Source of the DNA: Diabrotica undecimpunctata
Lineage: Eukaryota; Arthropoda; Insecta; Coleoptera; Chrysomelidae
Direction: 5' to 3'
NCBI RefSeq assembly: GCF_040954645.1
Contig: NC_092810.1
Coordinates: forward strand, 75,646,660 to 75,710,659
Length of the DNA: 64,000 nt
The notes under the pieces were generated by a model. It saw only the letters and a program-made list of their open reading frames with translations. It did not search any database and was not told where the DNA came from. This document shows positions 47,087 to 60,559 of the stretch, one piece after another (the first letter of the stretch is position 1; each line of letters opens with the position of its first letter). The position numbers were made by a program, and so were the translations under genes.

Positions 47087-47250
47087 CTTGAACCTCTGTT
47101 ACTCAAAAACAATTGATTTCTAAGCGTTGGCGCAATGATAACTTTTGATCAGCATGATCAAATCTAACCACTTGCAAAGGTTCAACCAATTTAACTGAAA
47201 CCATTTTTACCAAGAAAAGTGCAGGGGTCATTTAACTTTTAGATACATGC
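47087..47250 (-). repeat. SINE-like repeat, copy 3
   Basis: Reverse-complement match to copy 1 from GACCCCTGCACTTTTCTTGG through GGTTTCAGTTAAATTGG and TTTGATCATGCTGATCAAAA to the ATCAATTG end. The tRNA-like head is absent. Confidence 0.7.
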
Positions 47251-47647
47251 TAATAAAATCCACAGAGTCTGTCTGTTACTTTAAATTTCGGCCGATTGAT
47301 GAGTAATAAACGGTAATCTACAGCTTCGTAAAGCTTATTCATTGATCCTTACAGGAATACGTTAAAATCATATCAATCCAATAGTAGCACCACATACTCT
47401 CCATTGCGAAATTTGATTATATTCATTTTGTAGAGCCATTTGTCTACAACGCTTTTTAACGGTTTTCTCAGGATTCGAGGTCATGATCTCCTTTTTCAGA
47501 AGCTTGTACAATTTTTCTATTTTTATTAGTTTATCTGGTATTAAATTAAAATTGTATTAAATATTATTGTATAAATTTATATTTTCTAAGTATTTTAACA
47601 CTTTTGAGTTGTTATGGTTGACTCACGGTATATAATAAAATATTATC
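47251..47647. other. Intergenic DNA, nothing recognised
   Basis: No frame or repeat recognised. Confidence 0.5.

Positions 47648-49499
<1,852 letters not shown>

Positions 49500-49559
<60 letters not shown>
49500..49559. repeat. (TA)n microsatellite
   Basis: About 60 bases of TA shared as the boundary between the TIR transposon and Penelope-D. Confidence 0.95.
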
Positions 49560-49560
<1 letters not shown>

Positions 49561-49563
<3 letters not shown>

Positions 49564-52179
49564 AATAAACAACCAGTTTAATAGGGCTGCAGTCAGAAGG
49601 TTGGCCGGGAAGTTAAAGAAATACTCTTTTGACTATTTGACTTTAACAAAATAAAAATAGATCTATTTTCAAAAATAACATTCCAAGAAAAATAGTTCAA
49701 AAATCTAACTGACATCACTTTTCCTTATAATATCAAAAAACTTTTGTCTTTGGGTCCAAAATTTTGCCTATTTCCTAGTGCTTCAAAAAGATTTCAAAAT
49801 GTCTTCTCTTCTCTCAGATATCGAGATTCTTATTTCTGGTCTAGAACCTCAAGAGAAGGACATCGTGAGATCTTAATACACAAAACAAGTAAAGAACGAC
49901 ATTTTTGAACAATATATATAATGAGTGCAAACAATTCTTAAAATCACATCCGGAAATTTATATTGTTGGAGTGACAAGGGAAATGTAACAGTGGCAATGT
50001 ATAAGAATGATTACATTGAAAAAAGTAATAGTTTATTGAATAACACAAAAATTTACATCAAACTTAAGAACAGTCCGGTGTGCACCCTCCAACAAAAGGT
50101 GAACAAGCTGGTTTCGAATTTAGCTTCTTCCAAATCCATAACAACAGAAGTTGCAAAATCCTTGAAAATTTACAATGCAGTTGCACCCAGGTTTTATACA
50201 CTGCCTAAAATTCACAAACCCACTATTTCAATGAGGCCTATTGTCTCTTCAATTGATGCTCCCAATAGTAAACTTGCTGAACAGCTTATAGATATTCTCA
50301 CAATTTCCTATGCATTCTATATTAGAGATTCTTTCACGTTTAGTAACTTCATTAACAATGTTAAAGTTCCGAATAATTATATATTGATTAGTTTAGATGT
50401 TGTGTCACTGTTTACAAACTTACCACTAGATGCTATTCTTAACAACATCAAAAATAACTGGAACAGCATTTCTCCGCATACCAAGATCAGATTAGATGTT
50501 TTCATAAGAATTTTAAAATTCATATTTGCTCTAACATCTTTTTGTTCAATGGTATTTTTTTTAAACAAATCTTTGGCACTCCAATGGGCAGCAAAATATC
50601 CTCCATACTATGTAACTTTGTTTTGGTTGAACTTGTAACAACTTGTAAAGAAAAGATACCGTCTCACACACCTTTTATTAAGCGATATGTAGATGATTTG
50701 ATTTTATCGGTCACTGGAAACAATGTAACTGATATTTTAAACACCTTTAACGCCCAATGTAAACACCTAAAGTTTACGGTTGAGAGGGAGGATGATAGTA
50801 TGATTCCTTTTTTAGACATGCTTATCCATCGTGGCAGTGATGGCATACTAAGGACGAAGTGGTATCGTAAGCCTTGTTTTAGTAACCGTTTCATAAATTT
50901 TCATTCTCAACATCCATCTAAGATGAAAACAAATTTGGTTTTGGCCTTAACAGCTAGGGTTACCAACTTGTCGCACATCGAGTTCAGGGACAAGTGACTA
51001 AAAAAGTTGAGATCTATACTACTAGGGAACTCCTACCCCATAGGGCTTTTAAATAAACTCATTTTCGGTTCTCCTTTTCCTTCGCAATTTTCTGACAAAC
51101 AAAATTTTTATAATAATGAGGTCCGACAATTGACATTGACTTACAACACATCAGTAATACCATCTAAAATAACTTTTGGTTCCTTACCCTACATTCCAGT
51201 TCTGACATCTAAGCCATTTTTTCAAAAATGTTAATGGCTTAAAAATTACAACTAGGAATGTGAAAATGGTATCTAAGTTATACACAAAAACAAAGGATCC
51301 CTTCACAATACAGGAGTTTTCGAATGTTGTTTATTCTATACCGTGTACCGATTGTAACAATGTATACATCGGATAATCATATCGTAAGGGTGATCTCACA
51401 TCGTAGTGACATAAAAATCAATAAAATAAATGCATGTGCACTTACAGAACATGCATTAACTTTGAAATACAAGTTTAATTTTGAAGATTCCTGTATTTTG
51501 GCTAAAGAAAAAAACCATTCAAAACGTGTTTACTTGGAACTGTGTTTCATAAAATCTAGTACATCGTACATAAATAAAAATCTTGAAATAGATAAACTGA
51601 GCATCATTTATTGTTATTTACTGGAAAAACATCAAATAAAAATAAATATTTACTTATACATATACACTTCACTTCTACACCTGTGTGCAGAAAAGGTTCC
51701 ATACCATTAAGATAGGTTTAAAAATTAAAAAACTACCCAGTATGGGCCTCTTGGTTTTTGAAAAGAAATACAATATTAAGAACACCTAATTGCATTTTAA
51801 TCGTATTGTTTTTTCTTTCTGCTCTCTATGTATCAGAGTTAAAACACACGATCAAAAGATGTCATAGAATTAACAAAGTTTTACTATCCTTACCAAAATT
51901 TTAGAATGTATTTTGTCCATTATTTTATGTTTCTGTTATTAATGTTGAGGGTCAAAGCTTATTATAAATAATCTCAATGACTAGTAAGTTGCACTGACGA
52001 ATTGTGATATTTTGTAAATATTTACATATTCTTTTTATCTATATTACAGCGTCTTGAACAAGGGAATAAAACAATTCCGAAAGCTAGACAAAAAGCCAAA
52101 AGACATCCTGGCCAACCTTCTGACTGCAGCCCTAAACTGGTTGTTTGTTTATATCGACAGTCACTAATATCCAGGATTT

Positions 52180-52182
<3 letters not shown>
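49561..52182 (+). mobile_element. Penelope-D, near full length, with inverted ends
   Basis: The first 48 bases (49563-49610) return in reverse complement at 52106-52151 with few differences. Both contain GGGCTGCAGTCAGAAGGTTG followed by GCC. (TA)n stands at both sides. Between the ends lies one Penelope gene from the N-terminus to GIY-YIG and a 3' tail (51715-52105) that recurs at 55.56-55.95 kb. A hammerhead-like arrangement at 52054-52085 (TTGAACA, GGAAT/ATTCC helix, GAAAGC) is weaker than in families A and C. Confidence 0.85.
49720..51710 (+). pseudogene. Penelope-D polyprotein: RT plus GIY-YIG
   Basis: Pieces in order are KLLSLGPKFCLF (about 49740), SDKGNVTVAMYKNDY, FYTLPKIHKPTISMRPIVSS and LISLDVVSLFTNLPLDAIL, which is RT motif A. 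A frameshift at about 50550-50640 leads to KQIFGTPMGSKISS and FIKRYVDDLILSVTGN, the catalytic YVDD (about 50680-50710). PFLDMLIHR and KWYRKPCFSNRFINFHS follow, then a TGA at 50995-50997. After further shifts come SIPCTDCNNVYIG, the GIY-YIG core, with TAA next to it at about 51374, and RVISHRSDIKINK with ALTEHAL. All RT catalytic residues remain. Four or more lesions disable it. Confidence 0.87.

Positions 52183-52262
<80 letters not shown>
52183..52262. repeat. (TA)n microsatellite
   Basis: About 80 bases of TA right of Penelope-D. Confidence 0.95.
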
Positions 52263-52266
<4 letters not shown>

Positions 52267-53060
52267 CTTTATATATAAAAATCTAATCTTGTGTCACTGT
52301 GCTTGTCCAAGCTATTATTCAACAACCACTGAACCGATTGCAATAAAATTGTGTGAAAATGTAATTGTTTGTCCAACGTAGGAGATAGGATATTTTTATT
52401 TCGATGAATGACCCTTTTTTTTAAATCGTAAATTTAAAATGTTTTATACGACTTCACCTTTACGGTTTTAGATCATTTGATCCGTTTGTTAAATGCCATT
52501 TTGTGATATTTTATAACTTCATATAAAATAGCATACAATGAAACGTTTAACAAACGTCATTTTATGTTTTTATAACTTTTTTTATAATAAATCGATAACG
52601 ATCGAATGGATTTGGATTATTTTGGTTTTGAAATATTTATTTAAAGTTCTAGGAAGGTCTAATAGGTGTGAAAATATGATGAAATTATAAAGAGAATAGT
52701 AGAAGCAACGATTTTATTTTCTCATACAAACAGTTACATTATACCCTTATACAAAATGTTTTCTCTCTACTACCTACCTCTACTACAGTGGTATTTCATC
52801 CAAACCTAAAGTGACATTTAATACAAACTTCACGTCTATTTAATTTTTTTCGTTTCGTTTAAACTTAAGAAAATATGATGAAATTGAAAAAAATTAGAAA
52901 AGCCGTTTTATTTTTCCATACAAGCAGTTATATATACTGGTCTATACCATATACCATAAGATATCAACTTTTATTAGTTGTATATGGAGTCTGTATGTAT
53001 ATGTCTTCTGATTCTCTCGTAAAAGGGAGGGTTCGTCCTTTTTTTATTTATATGTCTCTT
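52263..53060. repeat. Helitron-like or unclassified repeat with a tandem duplication
   Basis: The text ACCACTGAACCGATTGCAAT and AGGATATTTTTATTTCGATG recurs at 60.35-60.45 kb (ACCACTGAACCGATTACAAT). A TATATAAAAATCTAATCTTG start followed by such an ACCGAT phrase is common at ends of insect Helitron-type repeats, but no CTRR end or replicase is visible. From ATGATGAAATT at 52677 and again at 52875, about 75 bases are duplicated 198 bases apart. Confidence 0.35.
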
Positions 53061-53079
53061 TGAAACGTTCAGCCCTAGT

Positions 53080-55555
53080 ATGATAGAAAATGGGATGCGA
53101 TTTTATCGAAACCGGAAATTTTCCAAAGACCCTCTCATACTAATAGCTTCTTTGAAATGTCGTGAAGATAGTGTATATGTAGATGGAGAAATAAATGGTA
53201 AAGGGCATACGTTGTTGGTGGATTCCGGAGCGACCAGAACCATTATACGCCCGAAAGTTATAAACCGTAAGAAACTGTTACCAGGGAGAAATCCAGGTAC
53301 AATTAGGAATTGGAGCAGAAAAGTTCGTCCATACTGTTATAGTTGCAGACATCGAAGAGGATGTTATATTAGGAATGGACGTAATGAATATGCATGGTTC
53401 CAATTGGATTTTAAGAATAAGGTAATCAAAGTTGGTAACGAGGAGTTATTTCTTCATCCACATGATGACAACCCTGTGCAAGCAGCCGTTAAAGAAGATA
53501 CAGTCGTGCCTGCGAGAGGTGAAACTATCATAGTAGCGCGGTTACAGGAAATTGTGGACGAAGGTACACCTGTTATGATGGAGCTTTGAAACCGGCATTG
53601 GTAACTTCGGCGAAAGAAATACTTGTGAGACTTATCAATATCAATGACTACCCAGTGACCATCAAGAAAGTGACAAAAGTAGGAACTTGTTTACCTGTGA
53701 CATCCATAATCCGTCAGACGACAACATCCGATGATTCCAACGACAAATTCGACCAAATGGTTGCAGTTGCTGGACAGTCTCTAAATCGGATGGAGAAAAG
53801 GAAATTAATCGTGATATTTTCGTACCGAAAGGAGAGGGAAGAACTACCGTTGTTAAGTATAAAATTGATACTAGTAATGCTAAGCCAATTCTTCAAACAG
53901 CGCGACGATTACCACAGGCGAAAAGAGAGGAAGCTGAAACGACTGTTCAGGAAATGAAGAAAGACGTGGTGATAAAACCTTCTACGAGCCCATGGGTCTC
54001 TCCGGTGGTCCTGGTTAAGAAGAAAGACGGAACGACGAGATTCTGTGTGGATTACGGATTGCTGAACAACGTTACCAAGTAAGATAGTTATCCTCTGCCT
54101 CGGATCGACGATACATAGGACACATTGACTGGAAGTAAATTGTTTTCTACTTTGGATTTGAAGTCTGGATTCTGGCAGGTAGAAATGGACTCAGTAGATA
54201 AAGAGAAGACAGCCTTCACAACAGGATTTGGATTGTGGCAATTCAACATTATGCTATCTGGGCTCTGTAATGCCCTGCGACATTTGAGAGGCTTATGGAA
54301 AATGTGTTGAGAGGATTATCTTGGAAAACATGCCTGGTTTATCTAGATGACATAATCGTCTTGCGGGAGACATTTGAAAACCATCTGAACAATTTAGAAA
54401 ACGTTTTTAATCGACTTAAACTGCCCAATTGATGTTGAACCCGAAGAAATGCCAGAGAAAGAGTCCTTGGATATTTTAGTAAAGTTCTTTCAAAACCTGA
54501 GCGGAATTATTGCGTTACGAGAAGAGAACTTCTAGCAGTAGTGAAATCAGTAGAGCACTTCTATCAATACCTCTATGGAAGGAAGTTTTTAATCCGAACC
54601 GACCATGCCGCCCTTAAGTGGTTGATGCAGTTTAAAACCAGAGGGTCAGATAGCCAGATGGATCGAACGACTCCAAGAATACGATTTCAAGATTGAGCAC
54701 TGGGCCGGAGTTAGCCACAGAAACACTGATTCTCTTTCCAGAAGGCCATGTACAGCTGAGTGTTCCCACTGCAACAAAACTATCAAAGCTATGCTCAGTA
54801 GTTAAGACTTATTGGGCCCAGTGGGACTCATTTATCATGGAAGATAGCTTGCTCAAGCGAGTACTGGAAAATAATGACTGTTCGGCGAAGAGAAGACAGT
54901 TGGTGATCCCAAAGAGCAGAATAGCCGAAGTACTTCGTTAGTTACACGACAGTCCAACAGGAGGGCATTTCGGTGTAAAGAAAACCCTTCAGCGAATTCG
55001 GGAACGGTTTTATTGGATGAACAGTTCCGACAACGTAAAAGACTGGTGTAAGAAGTGTAGTATTGGTGCTACGAGTAAGGGGCGTTACCGAAAAAGGAGA
55101 GCTCCTATGAGACAATATAATGTTGGAAGCCCGTTTGAAAGAATAACTTTGGACATTGCTGGGCCATTTGCAGAAAGTGGAAATGGAGGCAAGTTCATGT
55201 TAGTAGTAATGGATTACTTCACTAAGTGCTTCGAGATTTACGCACTTTCAGACCAGAAGGCCGCCACCATTACAGATAAGTTGATCAAAGAATATATCAG
55301 CCGATTTGGAGTGCCTTTGGAGATCCACAGTGCCCAAGGAAGGAACTTCGAAAGCGATCTATTCCAAGGAATATGTGATAGATGAGGCATGAAGAAAACA
55401 AGAACTACAGCATATCATCCGCAATCGGATGGTATGGTAGAACGGATGAATAGGACAGTTGGCAAGTATTTGATAAAGATGGTGTCCGATCATCAGCAAA
55501 ACTGGGACCAATATCTTCCGTTCTTCACAATGGCCTACAGATCTGCTGTTAATAC
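53080..55555 (+). pseudogene. gypsy-B pol: protease to integrase, many lesions
   Basis: Protease: HTLLVDSGATRTII (about 53205-53245) with the D-S-G triad. [34 protein letters not shown] and TTGFGLWQFN, then a damaged part in which a YLDD-like block is read as LYLDD in another frame (about 54335-54350). RNase H: YCVTRRELLAVVKSVEHFYQ then IRTDHAALKWL. Integrase: GGHFGVKKTLQRIRERFYW, then the core LDIAGPFAESG..VVMDYFTK (D), LEIHSAQGRNF, where the expected second aspartate is alanine, a TGA at 55383-55385, and DGMVERMNRTVGK (E). The integrase is cut at 55555, where Penelope-D tail begins. No LTR is present. It is the same family as 16.4-17.6 kb. Confidence 0.85.
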
Positions 55556-55945
55556 AATATTAAAAACAACTAATTACATTTTAATCACATTGTTTTTTCT
55601 TTTTGTTCTCTATGTATCAGAGTTAAAACACACTATCAAAAGATGTCATGAAATAAACTAAGTTGTACTATCCTGACCAAATTTTTAGAATGTATTGTAC
55701 ATTATTAATTTTATATTTGTGCTGTTAATGTTGAGTGTCAAAGTTTATTTTAAATAATCTCAACGACTAGTAAGTTTCACTAACAAATTGTGATATTTTG
55801 AAAACATATGCATATTTTTTTATCTATATTACAGTGTCTTTAAAAAGAAATAAAACTATTCCGAAAGCTTGACAAAAAATCAAAAGAGTGTTTCTCCAAC
55901 ATCTCGGCCAACCTTCTGACTGCTGCCCTAATAAACTGGTGGTTT

Positions 55946-55948
<3 letters not shown>
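55556..55948 (+). mobile_element. Penelope-D 3' tail fused to gypsy-B
   Basis: It follows the 3' tail of the 49.6-52.2 kb copy closely (CTCTATGTATCAGAGTTAAA, ATCTATATTACAG, GGCCAACCTTCTGACTGC) and ends at a TA array as that copy does. The join to the gypsy-B integrase at 55555 has no spacer. Confidence 0.85.

Positions 55949-56006
<58 letters not shown>
55949..56006. repeat. (TA)n microsatellite
   Basis: About 58 bases of TA at the end of the Penelope-D tail. Confidence 0.95.
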
Positions 56007-56008
<2 letters not shown>

Positions 56009-56039
56009 ATTTCTTTCACCTGCATGTATAATGAATACA

Positions 56040-56790
56040 ATCCACAGAAGTGAGTTAGAGATATGGACTCTCACTGAACATTAAGAAAACAGAATATATG
56101 ATGGTCTCTAAGAAGACAGCAAATTGAAAGAATCAGTGTGAATGGTTAATCAATAGAAAGAGTAAAAACATACACCTACCTTGGTATGAACGTCAATGAA
56201 AATTGGGATCATTCCCTAGAAATAAAATGTAGGATAGAGAAAGCAAGATCTGCATTTCAAAAAACGGCTAAGCTATTCAAATGATATGATTTATCAGTTA
56301 TCATAAAAATCAGGTTACTACGATGTTACATATTTCCTATACTGTTGTACGGAGTTGACTAGTGGACTCTTACAGACGCTACCGGAGTTGAGTAGTGGAC
56401 TCTCACCGACGCTACCTGCAAGAAAATTAAGGCTTTCGAAATGTGGCTTTATCGTAGAATCCTGAAGATATCCTATACTGACCACTTTACTAACCAGGGC
56501 GTTTTAAATGCAAAAAGGAAAAGAGTTGTTAACCACAATAAAAACCGTCAAAATCGAGTACCTTGGTCACATCATGAGGAACAGCGAAAGATATGGGTTG
56601 CTGCAATTAATTCTACAAGGAAAAGTAGAAGGAAAACGAAGACCAGAAAGGCAAAGGATTTCCTGGCTGAAAAATCTACGTACGTGGTTCAACACAACAA
56701 CCACAAATCTTTTCAGAGCAGCAGTTTGCAAAACACAGATTGCCATGATGGTCGCCAACATCCGAAATGGATAGGCACTAGAAGAGGAAG
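56040..56790 (+). pseudogene. LINE-A 3' part, frameshifted
   Basis: Across several frames the text gives SLNIKKTEYMMVSKK, YLGMNVNENWDHS and EIKCRIEKARSAFQKTAKLF-like codons, then MWLYRRILKISYTDHFTN (56441). It continues with IEYLGHIMRNSERYGLLQLI and GKRRPERQRISWLKNLRTWF in the 56508-56774 frame. It matches the LINE-A copies at 4.3, 22.9 and 23.3 kb. A 35-base unit with GAGT(T)GACTAGTGGACTCT is tandemly repeated at about 56356-56418 where LLYGVE..TL is expected. Confidence 0.75.
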
Positions 56791-57369
56791 AACATGTACT
56801 ATAGGCATGTCTTTTTCCTTCGGTTCCTAAATGACATTATATCCATAAAACTATACTTTACCGATTTAATGTCATTGAGGACAAACATAAAATAATTGCA
56901 TCGTAAATTGTGTTTCACTTCTACTTAATTTATCTATTCAATAAGTTTAAAAACATTAAACAAAATAAATAAATCAATTTCTGTAGGCCGTGAAATAGAA
57001 TAATAGTTACTTAACCGAGCACAATATAACAATAAATAACAATTGAATCGATTGACATGCTAATTCTATTATTTTCATGGAAATTTTACCGAAATTAAGG
57101 TCAGTAATAGGACAGCAATAATTACAATTGTATAGTCATTGTAAAGAGCATTTTATTTGCACATTATAACATTACGTAATATTTAGTGTCTCTTAAAACT
57201 ACAGAATTGAAGTTGATTTATTACACCAATTATATTTGCCCATCAAAATTGACCAATATTTTATTTGGATAGCTCTTTAATTTTTTGAGTAATATTTATT
57301 TAAAGTCACTTAATGATCTTTTAAGTGTATTCTACTCTGTTGCTAAAACAGAATAAATATTCTCTCAAT
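56791..57369. other. AT-rich intergenic DNA, nothing recognised
   Basis: No frame and no repeat recognised. Confidence 0.5.
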
Positions 57370-59135
57370 TCGCTATTCAGTTTTGACTCCTCGGACATAG
57401 TGCAGATAGTCTGGTGTCATATTTAGTCCATCCCCATAGTCTTCGCGTCATTTCTTTTAATTCGTGCACTCGTCTTTGCGAACTGCAGACCAAATATTTT
57501 ACTTTCATTTTAAACCACTCGCAGAGATTCATTAAGTCTTGGCTTTTCGCAAGAACCCTTGTATCTTCCACAAAAAGCATATGGTTTATTTCGCTGCCAT
57601 ACATTGAGATGGCTGTTTCCTATCATTTAAGCTCTCTCCTCATAATACTTTCTTTGTAGTTTTGGAGACAGTATACATCCTTTGTATTGAGACTTTGTTC
57701 TTTGCGCAATTCATTTGAAAGTTCGTCAAGCACTTTTCCGGATCTAGTGGTCTTTGTATAGTTCATTTTGTAATTGAAATCAAGTTAAAAGGATAAAGGT
57801 ATAAAGAAAATTGTATTTGAATTTGTTGAACCTTTGGCGATATTCTTTAAAGCAGATATATAACTGGATATTGAACTCCATTGATTTTTGGATAATTTCT
57901 CTAATATTCAAAAGGTGTTCTCTTGTAACCTCTCTTCTGGTATTTCTTTTGGTTTGAAAGTTTTTAGTCTATTATTGATAATTTGTAGAATGGTCTAGCT
58001 TGCATGTAAGATAAGTGAAATAGTTTAGTAATTCTCACATTTATGGAAGATGCCTTTTTTGTGTATTACAGTGATTCTAGATTGCGTCCAGTCAGTGGTC
58101 CATTTTCTGATGCCGTATTTGATTGTAGAGGAAGTGAAGCAATTTTATTCTGGTTGTTTCTGTGGCCTTAAGAATTTCTGTTACATATTTTATTTTTCTA
58201 AACAGATCTCTCGGCTAATTGTTTGTATCTTCATTTTATTTCTTTGTTGATGTTTTTTTAGGCTAATTTTTTCGCCTTTTGTGCGTACACCATTTTAACA
58301 AAGATTTCTTATATTCTTAATTATTTGAAATGTTTTGTCTGTTATCCAGTGTTTCCGCTTTATATAATAGTTTGTCTTTAAATGGTGTATTAGTGTTGTT
58401 ACAAAATGTCTCACAGCTTCCCATATTTCATAAGATGTTTTTTTTTCTTAGGGGCAAAGTTTTTTTTTACCTCCAGAAAAAGTGTTCCATATTTCTTACT
58501 TCTTAGCTTTCTTGTCTTTTCGCGTTTGTAATATGCTTTAAATTTGAGCATTGATTTAGCTAAGAGAAGAATATAATCTGATCATCATTAGGTCCCTGGA
58601 ATCCCCCAGGTCTGAATTGATGATTTCCAGCGAACCTTAGTTAAGGTGTAATCGATTTCGTTCCTCGACCTATCATCTCCACAACTTTTTCAAGCATAGA
58701 GTCTTCGTATTTGATGTTTTAGTCGGGTGTTCATGATTATTAATTTAGTGACAATTAATCAATATCCTCTTTCGTTTGTTTTACCTATGCCAAATTTTAC
58801 TTAGAGAAGTATATTCTCTAAGTCATTATTATGTGTTGGTGTCACCGACTTTTGCGTTAAAGTTACCGCAAATTAAGAATAACTCCTTATCTCATCAGAT
58901 GTTCTTAATACGAGCCTGCAAATGTTCGTAGAATTATCTGATAAAGTTTTAAGTTGTTTGCGCATAAACTTGTATGATGTTTATTTTATGTGTGTTGTCC
59001 TCTAGTTTAAGGAGAACTAGTAAAATCCTGGGTTTCACTGCCAGAAAAATAAATACAATTGCCATTGTGCGTTTTGATATGCCCCTCCCCTAACCAGTAT
59101 ATTTCAGTTAGTACAGGTAGTCTAATATATCTTAA
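57370..59135 (-). pseudogene. LINE-D: endonuclease to RT, decayed
   Basis: Reverse strand. The start near 59100 gives GEGHIKTHNGNCIYFSGSET, an endonuclease block. Text at 58760-58600 gives LIMNTRLKHQIRRLY and RSRNEIDYTLTKVRW, the usual N-E-I-D-Y block near the end of the endonuclease. At 58550-58440 the linker reads LAKSMLKFKAYYKREKTRKL. Near 57760-57380 the RT gives TRSGKVLDELSNELRKEQS then SEINHMLFVEDTRVLAKSQD, where the catalytic FADD has become FVED, and YLVCSSQRR. Much of the RT palm is missing. No open frame exceeds 80 codons. Confidence 0.65.
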
Positions 59136-60339
59136 TTTAACTTTAACCTCGCCAACTTTCACCTTTTATGTGCTGATGTTCGTTATGTGTATTAATTTTA
59201 CTTCTTTCACTTTTACTTAAAGCAGTACTAAATTACCTGGACTTCGTGATAATATGCGAGGACCCGATGTTTACATGACATGCTTGACTTTCTTGTGTAT
59301 AGTAATATAATGGATTTTCCTCCGCTGCTGCATTGTAGTAGTATAACCATTCTTCTTTTATATCTCTACCTGAGTTGTCCAATGACAAGCTGGTCCTGGA
59401 TCTTTTTTATGCGCCTAACTTGGTAATGGCGACCGCTACTGCTCTCCGCCAGGAATGTTTATCGACCTTCCACTCGGGGGTTTGGGATAGGAAGGATACA
59501 CTAGGATTTGATGGAATAAATGACAGATCGGTTTCCTTCTGAGAAGTGGATCCTAGAAGAGAAACAGTATCTAGTGTAAGCCCCAACACTAGTTTGTCCT
59601 TTAAAATAAATACCCAATAATAATTGTTTTAATTATCTTCAGCTAAAGTGCTTCTGCACTTTAGAAACACCAAAAGAACTAGATCTTCAGGCTTATCCTT
59701 CGTTGTATTCTTCATGATGTGATAATGTGTTATTTGGTCAATATTAGGAGATCTATACGTATACTAGCATTACAACTATAACCGTTCGAAACTATTGCAC
59801 CAATTATTAATAATATTATTTTACACATGGATGATTTAATTTTCTCAGATTTATCCTTATCTTCCTATAGATTAGATTACAAATAAAAGTTTGGTTACTT
59901 TATAATAATTAATATAAAGTACCTAAAATTACTAAATAACACATGTGAAACGGGTTTGTAAATTATCTATACTTGTTCTCTCTGTATACCAGGTATACCT
60001 TGGTTTATAAATGACTGCTCTTAATAAACCGGTTGTAAGTCACGTGTTGTATCTCAATGGATAAAATTGCACTATGTACGATATTTATAGATTTCTGTTG
60101 TATCTTTTCAATAAACAATTACTGCAGAGTCATAAGAAAACAAATACTTTATATAGTTAAATCAAAAGCCTTACATTAAAAATGCTACAGTGAGTAAAAA
60201 TGTGTGATATACAGGTAAACAACAAAAGCACATTTATATTATGTAAAAACAAATACCCACAAGAGGCGTGGTCCATGATTGTAATGCTACAGGAATAGTA
60301 TTAGTCGATATTATGTACATTTTAGAAATATGTCTAATA
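59136..60339. other. Intergenic DNA with minor traces
   Basis: A reverse-strand frame of 60 codons at 59407-59589 ends KVDKHSWRRAVAVAITKLGA; its flavour is LINE-like but I cannot assign it. A perfect 9-bp hairpin, CTAAAGTGC/GCACTTTAG, lies at about 59643-59664. Otherwise nothing is recognised. Confidence 0.4.
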
Positions 60340-60460
60340 ATAATATTCAAAAACCACTGAACCGATTACAATAAAATTTTGTGAAAGTGTATTTGTTGTT
60401 CCAAGTTAGCATATAGGATATTTTTTATCTTGATGAATGATCATTATTTACATCTCATCT
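60340..60460. repeat. Second copy of the Helitron-like repeat
   Basis: Matches 52.31-52.42 kb (ACCACTGAACCGATTACAAT, AGCATATAGGATATTTTTTA, TTGATGAATGA). Confidence 0.5.
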
Positions 60461-60559
60461 CATGAACTCATGGGTTACATGTTTCTCTCAAAAGGTATTT
60501 ATTTTACTGTCGGTTCCACCAATGTGATTTAAGTGAAAACTTGATCTTAATAAATTATT

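Noticed and set aside
52263..52480. Confident Helitron call
   Set aside because: Only the style of the text and a second copy support it. The CTRR end, hairpin and Rep/helicase gene are not visible, so it is listed as a repeat with low confidence.
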